Shown here: piece by piece, positions 49,112 to 61,632 of the stretch
Numbering within the stretch: the stretch's first letter is position 1
Layout of the letters: each line of letters starts with the position of its first letter
Assembly: GCA_016801885.1 (NCBI GenBank)
Contig: CM028889.1
Location: 18,606,001 to 18,670,000 of the forward strand
Direction: 5' to 3'
Length of the DNA: 64,000 bases
Origin: Toxotes chatareus
Lineage: Eukaryota > Chordata > Actinopteri > Toxotidae
Program-made: the position numbers and the translations under genes
The notes under the pieces: model-generated
The model's database searches: none
Seen by the model: the letters and a program-made list of their open reading frames with translations, nothing else
What the model was told of the DNA's origin: nothing

Positions 49112-52100
49112 ATGGCCTCCGAAAGCGGCGAAAGCAACATGGATAGAGAAATGATTCTGGCCGACTTTCAGGTGTGTCTCTTTTGTATGTCCCAAATATT
49201 ATATTCAGTAGCTAGTAATGTGTCCGTTGTCGTTGAATTACTGTGGGTTGCTGTCAACAGTTCGCAGGACCTGACCGCGGTCGTAAACAGCAGACCTGAG
49301 CTGAGCTTTCTGAGGCTAGCACACTGAGCTAGCAAACTGAGAGCTTGCTAACTGGGTGTCAAGGTAGTTCTTAGCTGAAAGCTTGTCGCTAACTAGATAA
49401 TGATAGTCCTAAGCTGCCAGTCGAAACGGTGGAATAATTAGTGTCTTTCGCTGGATTCAAGTGTGCTTGCTTGACAGATAACGGTGATCTAGTTGGCTAA
49501 AATGATAGCTAAGGCGCTCACGTTAACTGTCAGCTTGTTTACACATTGCCAGTTGCTGTGTCAGGATTTCTAATCCTCGTCAGGCCTTGTGTGTCCCTCA
49601 AAAATACAGATTATTGGCCCAGTTTGCACGCAGGAAAGTGTATTTTGATAGTGAGAAAATTCAGGCTGCCAAAATTCTTCCCCTTCAAACTGGCAGTGAT
49701 TTAGCGTCCTGCGTTGCTGCTTTAGATGAGAGTGAGAGTGGATGTGTTATTCATTCAGATGAGGAGAGGCCACAGTTGATGTGCTCTTTATTTAGTCAGT
49801 TAACGCCTCCACCGTTATCACGCTTTGCAATTCATTGAACTCAGATTTTATTTATTTATAAAGGAGGCTCTACACCTTCATTTAAAGTTGTGGCCTTCAT
49901 ACAGAGGCTCCTTGCTATGCTACAGTGTTTTAACATCAAGATAATACTTGTTAAACTGTGTTTCAGACACATGAAATCAGATACTGTATAATGAGAAACT
50001 TGGGGTAAGAAATAACTCAAGTGTTACATCATTACTGTAAGTCTAGTGAAGTATTGTGCATGTATTGAGTTGTATTGAACTAAATGAACTGAATTGAATA
50101 TTGTGCATGAATTAAAAATGAACAAGCAGATTTTTGTACAACATAGTAGTAATTAAAGTAGCATTACATGCCCTTCAAACTGTGAGTCCAGTTTTCCTTA
50201 GGTTTTTTCTTGTGTCCTTATAGCAGTCGTTAATAAACAACAGAAACATACACAATGTAAATACATAAAACATGTAAAAGCATATGTTTCAGCTTACACC
50301 AAAACAAATAAGCCAAAATACATAGAGACCTAAGACTACCAGCCAACAGAAATATATATCCAGCCTGTATATTATAAAAAAAAAAACTAGGTGGTATGGA
50401 TATGACATTGTGTATTTTACTGCTCTTTTTTACATGAACGGTTGTAAACTTCTAAACAGATTAAAGACATCAAAAACACAGATTCATTAGACTGGTAGAA
50501 CATAATGATTTTATAATCTACAATTTAGACATTTAGTCTTCGAATGAAATAAAGTTTCTGTTTGCCCTTTTTACACATTTACCCTGGCAATATTCTCAGT
50601 TTAACATTGATGGTACTTAAGTACTTCAAACTGTCTTTTAACCTTTAGCTGTGGTTGACAGAAGGGTAACATTGCACCTGCTCCTAAATAAAATGACCAT
50701 ATTTTCAGTTTTACTGGTCTGTCTGTTCCTCTGTTGGCTTCTACATTTAAACAAAACTAGTGGAAAAGGAGCAAGTATCTAAAAACACCATTTACTCAGA
50801 CACTTTATGTACTCTACCCCCAATCCAACTGATAATATTAGCAAAGCAGTTGCATCATTGATTCCACAACCTGCCCCCCGGCCAAACTCCATATTGTCTT
50901 ATTTGGCCCTTTTCCCAGCTTCTGAAATAATTTCATGGTAATGGAAGTCAAGGTTACTTCTTTAAAGCCATTCAACCATTGGGGAGTTCTTGTCTTTGGC
51001 ACAGGTAAAAACAAATATCATTTCCACGAGGTGAGAACTACATAATAGAAGATGGCGTTCAACTGCTCAGTGCAAGATTTAAGTTTTTCTTCTGAGATTA
51101 TGTGTTTTTATTCTGTGTCAGTTACACTAACAGAAGGATCCGTTCAAATAAGCACATGATACCTTTGGATTTGGATCCCTTGCTTTATTAAACACTTAAA
51201 CCAGAACACAAAGAGGTGATTCTTGGATATCATTAAAGCTATAATTGGAATTATAATCCTGACTCACTTTGAAGAATTGTAATCATTTTATACTATAAAG
51301 ATCATACTTTGTTTGGCCTGCTTTGCAAGAGTACAGGATATAATTTTGTTCATGATACAACTTGCAGGAGCTGAAAACTGCTTTATACCCTACACATATA
51401 CATATTATTGTTTCATGAACCTGGAAAATAACTTGAATTTCCCTCTCTCCTGACAAATTAAGGCTGAAACCTCAGGAAACTGGTGGCCTTTTTTTGATCA
51501 AGACTTGACACTTTTTGAACTTTGCCACCACTTGTATTGTACTATTGTTGCAGTGGGTCGTAGCATAGTAGTTAAATGTCATTGTTGATTGCATTGTTTA
51601 TCCTTTTTCTTTTGCCTGATGTGAAATGTATTTTTTATGTAGAGGCAGATCACAGCGTTTCACATAATGGGCTGCAGTAGAATCTCATACAGTGAATTTC
51701 TCTCTTTTAATTCCTGTCTGTTTGTTTTCTTTCTTTTCACAGGCTTGCACTGGAATTGACAACATTGCAGAGGCAATCACTCTGTTAGAGCTTAATAACT
51801 GGGATTTAGTGGTAAGTTCACTATCAGTAGGCTTTGAACTGTGCTCTTTGACTGACAGGCTTAGTCCATCTAGAGATCAAGTTCAAGAGCGCAGTTAACA
51901 TCCAGAAACACACACATTATTTACTCATTTTACCCACTATATTTTGTGTAGCAGGCAGCATCTCGATAGGACTGTCTCTGCTGTGGTGCGGTGACCGTGA
52001 CAATGAGTGTGTCCTCAGACGTGTGACAGAGTGAATGTTGATTCAGAAACGCTGTGCGAAAGAATGAGCCCTGCCAGGTTTATATTAAGTCCTGATGAGT

Positions 52101-55100
52101 CTGAAAAACAAGGAGCCCTTTACTGTGAAGTGCATACTGGCGGGGGTCAGTCTATATTTAGCCTGATGCTGGCAGGAGTTCAAAGCAGGCAGGCAGCAGC
52201 CATAGTCCATGCAGTGGCAGGACAGTGGGGCCTGGACTCACTGCACCTGTAAATCATGATGACTTGCACTTCCTCTGTAGTAGCTGGTCGCTTTTGTACA
52301 CACTGACAAAACAAATCTGCTTTTGTGTGTGTGTTTTTGCATAACCTGGGTGTGGGTGGGGAGGGGGACGTTACGGTCTAAAAACACTAAATACATTCAT
52401 CAATTGTCATAGTTGCTGCTCTTTTTCATTTCCACAGAATGTTTATGTTTCTGTTTAAAAAAAAAAAATGGAAGTGGTTTTTATTTTAGGTGAGGTAACC
52501 CAGGTCAACCCAGGTCAAAATACGCAAAATAAAAGTAACAAAACATTCAAACAACTTCTGAAACCACTCCTGCGGTATAATCCACTCCTCCACTGCCCAT
52601 GTATTTGTTCAGTTTGTCATATTTATGCCACACTATGGCTACTGTTGTCATCTCAATCCTTACAAACAATTCACACTAGAGTGCCTTCCTCATTCTCTTC
52701 AATTCTTCAAAACTCCGGTATCCTAGCTATCGTTAGCTGTCTCAACCAACCCACTTTATTTGTTTTCTTTGGTGTGAATGATTGTTGTAATTTACCAATG
52801 AGCAGCTGTTTACCACCTGATTCAGTTTTTGTTTACTTTGTCTTTGCGTCTTTATGTTTTACTGTAAATGCCTATCTTTTGAAACTAATCCAAGACAACC
52901 TTTCACCCTCTTTTCTCTATAAACAAGCAAACTATAAATGTCTTTCAGGCACATTTTGTGTCTACAGTGGGGGTTTGATACACAAAGATTAGAATTTTAT
53001 CTAACCCAGTTTGTACAGCACAACAACATGTTGTGGTTTTTACAAAAGTAAAAGAGGATATGATATGACCAACTAACTAATTTTAGTTTGCTTGTTTTGC
53101 AGTGAGGAATAGTGAGTGTTTGAGTGAATCAATTCCATCCAAAACCATTCCAACAAAAGCTCAGTGCAAAGCTGACAGCGGTCACTGTCATGTTTATCCT
53201 TTCAGCCCTGTTTGTTCTGATCAACCACCTTATTTAAATATTCCATCCTGTTATGGAATCAACCAAAATATGACTGGTTAATTTTGCCAGCTTAAGTGTG
53301 GATTGGCTCAACCAGTTACCCTGCTGGTAATCAGCTGCCAAGTCCCCTTTTAAAAAAAAAAAAAAAAAAAAAAAATGTCTTGTCTCTTTGAAGCATGCCT
53401 TTGTAAAGCAAGTAAAACAGTAATGATTACTGCATAATTTGAGATGGAATAGGTTGAACAGAGTCAGCTACTAGTTGCAGTAACAAAGAAGTGACCGTTG
53501 ATGCCATGCCACAACTCCAACAAGAAAATGGCAATATATTGTGTTGTATAATTTGCATTCACTTGTATTACAGGCAGCCATCAATGGAGTGATACCACAA
53601 GAGAATGGGATCTTACAAAGGTAAGGACCACGTTGCCATACCCTTACTGTAAATCAGAGAAAATATATCAGTTGACCTTAGTACACTGAAAAAATGCTAC
53701 CTGAGGTCATGCATATTATTTGTGACTTGTCAGTGCACTGTTGTGCATTGCCTGATATATGTGACAATAATGTGGTTGTAAAGCAGCTTTCCAAGAATAC
53801 AGGAAACGTACAACCAGAGCCTGGTTGTGTTAGCAGGTGGTTGAACTTCTCACCTTAGAGATGGCAAGGCAGTGTGAACAGGCAGTTTCACTAACTTATA
53901 TCTAACAGTGGGTATAGTTATACACCACTTGAATAGGACAGAACTGATTAGAGAAAAAAATCTCCCTCTTGAAATAAAATGAAATATATAAATATATAGC
54001 CAACAAATAACACTAACTTAAATAGTACTGAGTTGGAGGTTATTGCTCTTGCTATGGTTTCTATGCTGCTGTTTGATAGAGGAACAATATAAAAGACACT
54101 GCAACTGCAAGGAAACGTTCTGCCAAGTGTGGAGTTGTACACAGTTTCTGAATAGAAAAGGTTTCTTTAAGAGGCTTTGTGCCCTCCACTTTCCTGCAAC
54201 GGTTAGTTGACACTCATGAATACAGTGATCTGAACCCACTCAAAATGGGGACGTTCTGTTAAACCGCCTTTATTTTGTGTACACATTTGTGTGCATGTGT
54301 GCGGATGCATGCATGCGCTTCAGTGTGGTTCAGGCCCTTGGGCCATGAGAATATTGCTGGTCTTTCTCAAGGGCACACATTGCTGTGAATGGAGGCTGGC
54401 TGGCAGTGTGACCAGCAGCCAACACATTTACTAAGTGGCTGGCACTGGTATGAGTAGGCTGGCGTTGCCCAGTAAACAGACTCTGATGATGTGATCTGAG
54501 CCGGGGCCAGTTGGAGGCTACGCCAGTGTTCTTGTCTAAAATGCATTTAGCTCCTCCCTTGTGTCCTTTTAGAAAGAAGTTTGAAATTTTGCTTTGCTGA
54601 TTAGTAACCAAAAAGCCCTCAAGATGTTCAAGTATAACCTGGTAGAAGTTAATAAAAAATCTGAATCCTTAGTTGAACTCACTCCATGGTCTGAGAGTCT
54701 GTCTGTGGGTGAAGGGCTCAGCAGTTTTGTCTGTTTTAAAACACCTTCCTGACTACACAGGAGAACAGTGCCATCTAGATGCAGGGCAGCATGGAGCTAG
54801 GCCCCAAACAGCTACAACGGACAATTTAACGGCCTTCACGGTTACTGTGCCAAGTTTAGGTGAAAGTGCACACAGGATCCCTTTTATTTGTGTGTGAGAG
54901 CTTTCTCTTTAAACTGGTATTTTTTTTCTCACATGCTTTCAAGAAGTGTAAGAATCTCTGTATCTCTCATGTTTTTCTTTTGCTTTTCTGGAGTAAGTAT
55001 CTTCAGCTGTCTCATTTGAATATCATGCCTTTCTCTCTGTCTCCTTGCAATACATTTGTGACATGGTTCTACTTACTCGTCTGGTTCACTCTAGTGGTCG

Positions 55101-57277
55101 TTTTATTTTGTTCCGAATACAATATCAATGGCCTTCTGCAAATACTGCCATGCCCATTAAATTTTCCACATACTTACTTCTTATTCATGTATTTGGCCAT
55201 CTGTGCTGTTGCAAGCATTCAGCTGGTTTTCAAATGCTTTCGTGTCACAAAGAGGGATTAATGTGTGTTTTTGCATCGATTAACTCATAAGAATGGGTTT
55301 AAATCAGACAGCTTAATGTCTCTGTGACTCATCCACCCTTGAAACAGTCTATTTTACGTTTTTTATTGTGGCAGAACTGGTCAATATTTAGTGACTTCAG
55401 TGTGTAATAATAGAATTTTTGTTTCATTAACTATTCTAACAGATGTTGGTTGCTAAAATATGTTTGTCACTGAAATGGGTGGTGGAGGAAACAGTTATAA
55501 TGCTCTACTGTTTGGTTAATTTCCCACCCTGTTAGCCCCCATCTGTATGTGGAGGTTTTGTGGCTGTTGACAGTCGACCTACGCCTCAGGACAGTGGCCT
55601 CTTATGTGGTGGGCCAAATAAAACACAGTCTTTGTCAAAAAAAAAAAAAAAAAACCCAGAGTCTGGCACCCAGTTCTTGCAAGACAGTTGCTGCCTACAC
55701 TTCAAAGAACAAAGGGCACACTTTGTTCTTGGTCAAGAGAAAAAAGACAGTATTTACTGTGTTGTGTGAAACATGGGTCATAAACTGAGCAAGCAGCAAA
55801 GAGAAAACAAGCAGATGTTGTAAGGGAAGATTGGAGGGAAAGCATTTGTTGTTGGCTCTCGGTTCTGAGTGTCTTTTATGTTTTGCCTTATTCTTCTAAC
55901 TTTCCACTTCTTTCTGACCCTTATGATCTTCAATGAAACACCCAATTTTTTTTTAAAGATATTGTATGAAGACTGAGCAGTACATCCTCCATGCCATCAG
56001 TAACCTCTTCACTTCTGTACAGTAATTTTTCCAGCGAGGCAAGCCAGGCCGGCATGTACGGACCTTCAAGCCAATCAGAAGCAGCCGATGCAGCAGCAGG
56101 AGGTGCAGTTCCTCCCCCCTCTACTTCATCTTCATCCTCCTCTCCCCCATCATCCTCAGCTTCAGCTTTTTGCCCCATCAACCCCTCCTCCCGACACATC
56201 GTAGAGCGTCAGTCCCGGATGCTCAACTTCAGGGTTGAGTACCGGCAGCGCTCTGTAGACTTGGTACTCGAGGAAGGCAGCACAGTCGGTGAGCACCACA
56301 CAAATACACACCAATGGACATTCCACGTATAATACTCATCATAATATACTGCCTTTTGTGCATAACTGTTAAGTTGAAATCTGATTTTTCCTCTGCATTG
56401 GTCTGCATAAACCTGATTTACAGGAGAAATCAAACAAATCCTTGAGACAGAGCTTGGGGTTCCAGTGTCCAAAATGCAGCTGAAGGGATGGAAGAGTGCA
56501 GATGTATCTGATAGTGTGAGTTGATAGACTTTAAAAATGTTTGTCACAAGCTTGCAAATGAGAAAAAGACAATGGACCAGAAAGGAAGAACAGCACTGGT
56601 GATATTAGCTAAACCTGTCTTATATATTTTCTTTCTTTTGTTTTTGCCTCTTAATCTTTATAAATGTGACTATTTTTAAATTGCAAATTTTAGCTGCATG
56701 TAATCTAACATTTACATCGTATATGTTAATTCCCTGCCTTGCCTGTACACGGTTACCATGTTATACTGTTTATTTCCATTTTTCAGATATAGATCAAATT
56801 CTTTTTTAGCATCAGAACATAGCATACATGAATTAGTTTTACACTGTTGTCCAAAATATCCTATAAAACCATGAGTTCATTCATATTAAACATTTGTGGC
56901 TCCACATCACTGGCCCTCATGCCTTTGCCTGTTGCGTATCCAACAATCAGTAAAACCATTTGTAAAAGTATATTTCCAATTCTAATCAAGTAATACAGAG
57001 TAAGAAGCTCCACTTCAAATATTTATTGGGAGATACTTAATTTCTTAGAACTGGACAATATCCATTTACATGTAGCGAACACCAATTTATTCCCTCAACA
57101 ATTCATCATCTCCATGGCTATAAATCTTCTCATTGAACTGAACACTTTTAAAGTTGTATATGTGTGTGTGTGTGTGTGTAATCAGACGGTGCTGAGGAGT
57201 TTACACCTGCCCAAGAACAGCAGCCTGTATGTCCTGACCCCAGACATCGCCCCGACTGCCAGCACTAGCAAAAACAG
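49112..57277 (+). CDS. faf1: FAS-associated factor 1, 5' part (six coding exons; gene continues past the window)
   Basis: Exons 49112-49171, 51743-51811, 53574-53620, 56023-56288, 56424-56515 and 57186-57277 splice in frame (626 nt, about 208 codons, ending in phase 2). MASESGESNMDREMILADFQ then ACTGIDNIAEAITLLELNNW and AAINGVIPQENGILQ form the ubiquitin-binding UBA domain. A Ser/Ala/Pro linker (exon 4, about residues 60-115) follows. HIVERQSRMLNFRVEYRQRS through VGEIKQI, LKGWKSADVSDS and TVLRSLHLPKNSSLYVLTPD is the first ubiquitin-like domain, the HSP70-binding region in mammals. The second UBL, UAS and UBX domains are missing from the window; they bind p97/VCP in the full protein, which acts in ubiquitin-dependent degradation and FAS/NF-kB signalling. 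The N-terminus has five residues (ESGES) more than human FAF1 as I recall it. The acceptor of exon 6 is preceded by (TG)n. Confidence 0.96.
49172..51742 (+). other. faf1: faf1 intron 1
   Basis: Phase-0 intron. The first 350 bases hold many CTAGC/GCTAAC words, as in the rnf11 leader. The rest is AT-rich; the open frame at 49587-49838 has no splice or family support. Confidence 0.65.
51812..53573 (+). other. faf1: faf1 intron 2
   Basis: Phase-0 intron. Contains a G-rich patch near 52340-52370, a 174-codon open frame (52468-52992) that I do not accept as a gene, and a run of about 24 A at 53352-53375. Confidence 0.65.
53621..56022 (+). other. faf1: faf1 intron 3
   Basis: Phase-2 intron. Contains a poly(A) run at about 55637-55654 and a hydrophobic 133-codon open frame (54860-55261) that is low-complexity and unsupported. 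Confidence 0.65.
56516..57185 (+). other. faf1: faf1 intron 5, ending in (TG)n next to the acceptor
   Basis: AT-rich. The last 25 bases are (TG)n (57161-57179) then AATCAG, so the usual pyrimidine tract is replaced by a TG microsatellite. Confidence 0.8.
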
Positions 57278-58383
57278 GTATTCAGTTCAGCACTCTCTTA
57301 CTCTTCTTTTTATGTGTGATCTCATAATAAACCCTGATCCTCGATCCATCCAGGTGCACATACACACACCATGAATTATTCCTGGTTGCTGGCAGAAGTG
57401 TAGTATGTAATATTGAACACCAGGTGGCACTCTATATCCAGTGATGGAGAAGTTGACCACAGAATCCAGCCAGCAAATTCCATTTTCATTGGTATATTAA
57501 GAGACATTTGACCTGCTGCAGCACATTCATTTTCTCGCATCCATTGTGACATTTTGAGAAGAGTGTCTTCTGCCGCAATCTGTGTGTGTTGTGTAAATAA
57601 TAATTTTTTCTTCCTTCTTTGTATCTTTAAGCCTGACATTGTTGCTTGCTGAAGGCTGTTTTGCATCTCATTCTTCGGAGTGTGTGTATATGATATCCAC
57701 GCTTCATATCTATTATTTGTTCCTTTTTTCAAAACCCACCGTAGAGAATTGTCGAGAAAGCTTAATGGAGGTTGTTCTGTTCATCTCAGTGAATGCGTGG
57801 CCATAATAGCAACCTTTCCTTGTGAAATGTCAGGCAGCTCAATGTCAAGCCATAGCAGTAATACAATCACAGGTGGCAGCTGAACGTGGGATTGTCCTTT
57901 CAGCATTGTCAGGTAAACATCGTCCAAAGAAGTCATATTTCTCCCTTCATTTCGTGACCAGGAACCTTTTTATTTTTAATTTGAAGATAAGGGCATTGAA
58001 CTAATAAAAATAAATGTGTGGGAAGGTCCGTACTTCAGTGCTTAAGATATTTTGTAGTACTAGTTTTTTGCAATGTACGTATGGTTGGAGAGTTTGAGGT
58101 TGTCGTGTGTGTGTTTGTGTGTGTGTAATTTTTAAAAGAATGGCTCATATTTTTAGAAGCCATCATTAATCAGCCTCACTCTGGCGACAGTAACATCTGT
58201 GAACAAAAAAAAAAGATCAAGTCAACAGAGAATTATTTTTTTAAAAGATATTTAATATTGATAAATATTGTTTAAAGTAATATTTCAAGAGACATTTGAG
58301 AAATGTTTGAGATTCAGTTTACTAGATAAGAACAAAAGGCTAACTACAGGTACGACAGCTTTCAATCTAAATCCCGAATGTAA

Positions 58384-58436
58384 AAAATAAATAAATAAAT
58401 AAATAATAATTAAAAAAAATATATATATATATATAT
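58384..58436. repeat. (AAAT)n then (AT)n microsatellite
   Basis: Tetranucleotide AAAT units followed, after a short A-rich break, by about nine AT units, in faf1 intron 6. Confidence 0.85.
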
Positions 58437-58884
58437 AAAATGGCCCAAGTTTGTTTGTTGACAGTGGATTGAAAATAAAAATTGCACTGTAACTCTCCCC
58501 ACATTTCCTCATATTATCAGCCAAGCAAGTGTCCACATGTCACCAGCACACTTGTAAAAGAAGTCATTTGGCAGCTTGCCGCCTTGTCTGCTAGTTAGGC
58601 TAAGTGGTAGTTATATTGTATTGGCAGCTAATGGCCCTCATCTCCCCAGTCTTCCCTCCCTTGCTCTCTCCTCTCTGCCTCTCCTCGTCTTTTCCTTGTC
58701 TTCTCACTCCCCCACTGACTGCTGTGTCTTTTTAGCAGCACCGTTGCCATTTCTCCAAGTGTTATCGATATCATTTTGGGTGTCAGGAGCTCATTATTCT
58801 GTGTCACCTATTTTGGTGGAGGACAGTTGGGGCTGAATGAAGTGGGTGGGCTTCAGTGTGTATGCACATGCATTTGTGTATAAA

Positions 58885-58909
58885 TGTGTGTGTGTGTGTG
58901 TGTGTGTGT
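58885..58909. repeat. (TG)n microsatellite
   Basis: About 12 uninterrupted TG units in faf1 intron 6. Confidence 0.9.
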
Positions 58910-59734
58910 ATACGGTGACCCTGCTGTCATACTGGGACAGGATAGGTGACAGATCACAGAATATAGGGGGGGAAGTCCCCTGTAGTGGGACCAGACAAGC
59001 TGTTAGCCTGCAGTAAAAATAAACTGTGGTCACACCATATATCCACAGAACATGTAATATACTGTGCAGTGTGTGCAGATTTGTTGCAGTAGACAGAGCT
59101 GAGAGCCAGTAAAGGCCTCTGCCTGAACTTTGCAAGTAGGGAAACTCATTGTACCAGTATCGTAGCTGCTGAAGGTACTAATGGGTTAGGACAAAATGAA
59201 TTTTCTGATCTGGTACCACAACCTGCGTCTGCACAGGGAATGATGAACCAAATTAACTTGCTTAATATTGTAGCCATAATAGTAACCACAGTTATAAGTC
59301 TCTGCAGTTATTTATTTTTTACAGTATTTGAACTTTTCCCTCTCTCACAATTGCTTAGAGAAGCGTCCTTTTACACATCATCTGTTATAGTGGTAGTATC
59401 AATGGACAACTTGCATGACATGATTTTAACTGACAGAAACAGTGTTGCTGTATGGTGGTTTGTGATTAATTGTGCACAGGTTACAGTGTTGTAGTTCAGT
59501 ATTTAGGGATGGAATGCCATTGTAGGAACATGACTGTAATTCTGTTGTGTTGTGAAACCAAGATAAACATCCAAATAGGGTGTAAATGTGTATGTGCTTA
59601 CTATTTTTCTCAGTAAAAATTGTTTTATGGTTACTAATAATATAATAATATAGTGTCAAAGAATTAAACCAATGTCTTCACGTAATCTTAAATTATATAT
59701 TTGGAGGTCAATGAAACTATCACTGTCTTCTAAA

Positions 59735-60580
59735 CAGGGTTCCTACGCAAGTATGGAAAGTATGGAAAAGTATGGAAAATGGAAACTATTGTATGGAAAA
59801 ATATTCATGTTTCCAAGACTATTACCACTGTTCTATTTTCTAAAACAAAATTATGAATATCGAAAAAAAAGAAATGGATCTATCTGTTTTTAAGGCCCTT
59901 AGCAGCGCAGCTAAAATGTTTGTGTGAGAGCACATAGACTGTATAAAACAGCAATGCGTTCATATAATAGATCCATGGCTACGCGTCCCAGAAAACATTT
60001 GGGCAGATGGACAAGTTGAATGCCCAGCCCTCTACTCTTATCCTCCTCCAACCCATTGGCTCGCCCAGGTGTCATCAAGTTTCACTGCTGCTTCCACAGA
60101 CGGGTGATGTCCACACTGTGAGCGAGCTATTCAAAATGCCTGTTTATGATTGTTGACAGAACTCGTTATGGGTAAATATAAATTCTCTGACGACTGGCTC
60201 ATAAATCCCAAATATAAAGACTGGTTGGATAAGGGTCCCAAATGGATAAAGAAAGCTAAATGCAGACTTTGTGTGAAATCGTTTGACATCAACATGGGGG
60301 AGGCGGCGGTTGTGATTTGAAATTGTCTGGGTTTGGTCTTTATTTATTTGTATGATCTACATTACCTAGCTATAATCTTCTGGAAATTATTTGGTGACAT
60401 AATGGCATATATATTCAGAATAATGAAAACAAACCATAAATTCCATAATTTATTTACATGATACACATCTATTTACTCAAATGTCACAAATTATTAGATT
60501 TTTTTTTTTACCGAGAAGTCTGGAAATTAGGGTCTGGAAAAAGTATGGAATTTTGACATTTCAAATGTGTAGGAACCCTG
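59735..60580. mobile_element. Non-autonomous hAT-like DNA transposon (846 bp)
   Basis: The ends are inverted: it begins CAGGGTTCCTACGC and ends with the complement (TGTAGGAACCCTG), 12-13 matching bases. Subterminal GTATGGAAA repeats occur at the left, and a matching TATGGAA word lies near the right. TCTAAA flanks both sides (59729-59734 and 60581-60586), a possible target-site duplication; hAT elements normally make 8 bp, so two bases may have diverged or the boundary is off. Inside is a BED zinc-finger remnant (60168-60320), typical of hAT transposases, but no catalytic domain or C-terminal dimerisation region. It lies in faf1 intron 6. Confidence 0.8.
60168..60320 (+). pseudogene. hAT transposase N-terminal (BED zinc finger) remnant
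   Basis: An open 50-codon frame begins MGKYKFSDDWLINPKYKDWL and continues to AKCRLCVKSF (C-x2-C, residues 32 and 35) before a stop. This is the start of a BED-type zinc finger as found in teleost hAT transposases and ZBED proteins. The second half of the finger (the His residues) and the rest of the transposase are gone, so it is a truncated relic. Confidence 0.7.
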
Positions 60581-61608
60581 TCTAAACTGTATTTGCTAGT
60601 TTGTAGCTGTCGTCTGAAAAGACAGTTATCCACCTAAATTTAAGTTCACAGTGTTTATTTGCTTCAAATTGTTGCTGAGTAAAAATGCAAATGTGCCATA
60701 AATGATAATATCCCTGGCAATTACTTTGTAGAGCTTGGCTCTTTCAGTACACACACCTAAACCAAACCGACTGATTAAATAGTGCTCCACTGTCATTATG
60801 ATCCCGCTGAGTAAACTCCTCTTAGTTTTCTTGTTTGATTAGAAATAAATCTTGAGGCTTTGGGAGATTTTCCTTTGAGCACCAATCCATCTCAGGTAGT
60901 TATTTAGTTAGCGATGTGATGTGCAGTTAGAACTGCAGTGTTAAAGCCCGGTCTGAAGACGGTTTTTCTCTGTGGCTATGTTGATGACTGGCTGTGAATA
61001 CAAGAGGGTGTTGAGGAGGAGCTAATCTCCTGCATAAATGATGAAGGCCTTATGAATATTTCAATGGAACCTGTTTCCTTCCTCGTTTATTCTCCGCTTC
61101 AGCTCTCAGCAAGCATGTTTGCCAATGAAAGGTTATTTTAATTTGAACTCTCAAAGAAATTCCAAATTGCAAAAATGATTCATTAGGTTTTGTGTGCTTT
61201 TGTTGCGGCCTCCAACCCCCCACCTCTTCCTCTGTGTCTGCTATCCAGTGGCAGATACACAGATGCTTCAGGAAGATAGCTAACTGGTTAGCTAAAGCAA
61301 CCCTGATGGGAAGTATCTAATGGTTAGCTTTCTGATTAACTTTGGAACAAGATGGCAGACCAAAACCGAGCAGAGCCTGAACGGTTTCGCATCCTCCTGC
61401 TTTGTTGTGGATGTAAAATGTGGAGGAGGTAAGGCGGGTGTGTGCTTCATGACCTCCTCTTTAAGTATCAGATGCGGGATGATCAGTTAGCATGTACTCT
61501 CCTGGCCAGTGTGTTTTTATGTTTGTCCTCGAATCAGTTGAAACACACATTATGGTAGTGAGTATGCAAGAGTGTGTGAGAGTTTTGGGATAATGTGCAT
61601 GTGACAGA

Positions 61609-61632
61609 GTGTGTGTGTGTGTGTGTGTGTGT
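61609..61632. repeat. (TG)n microsatellite
   Basis: About 12 TG units in faf1 intron 6, flanked by looser TG-rich sequence to about 61690. Confidence 0.9.

Larger units (their letters stand above)
57278..59734 (+). other. faf1: faf1 intron 6, first part
   Basis: No exon matching the next FAF1 segment is seen. Repeats: (AAAT)n/(AT)n at 58384-58436 and (TG)n at 58885-58909. Other ORFs are unsupported. Confidence 0.6.

Noticed and set aside
52468..52992. 174-codon ORF in faf1 intron 2, the second longest in the window
   Set aside because: Cys/Leu/Ser-rich with no family resemblance, begins after a poly(A) run, and shows no coding-like composition. It could be a decayed element, but nothing supports a gene.
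54860..55261. 133-codon hydrophobic ORF
   Set aside because: T-rich sequence read as Phe/Leu; no conserved membrane-protein motif.
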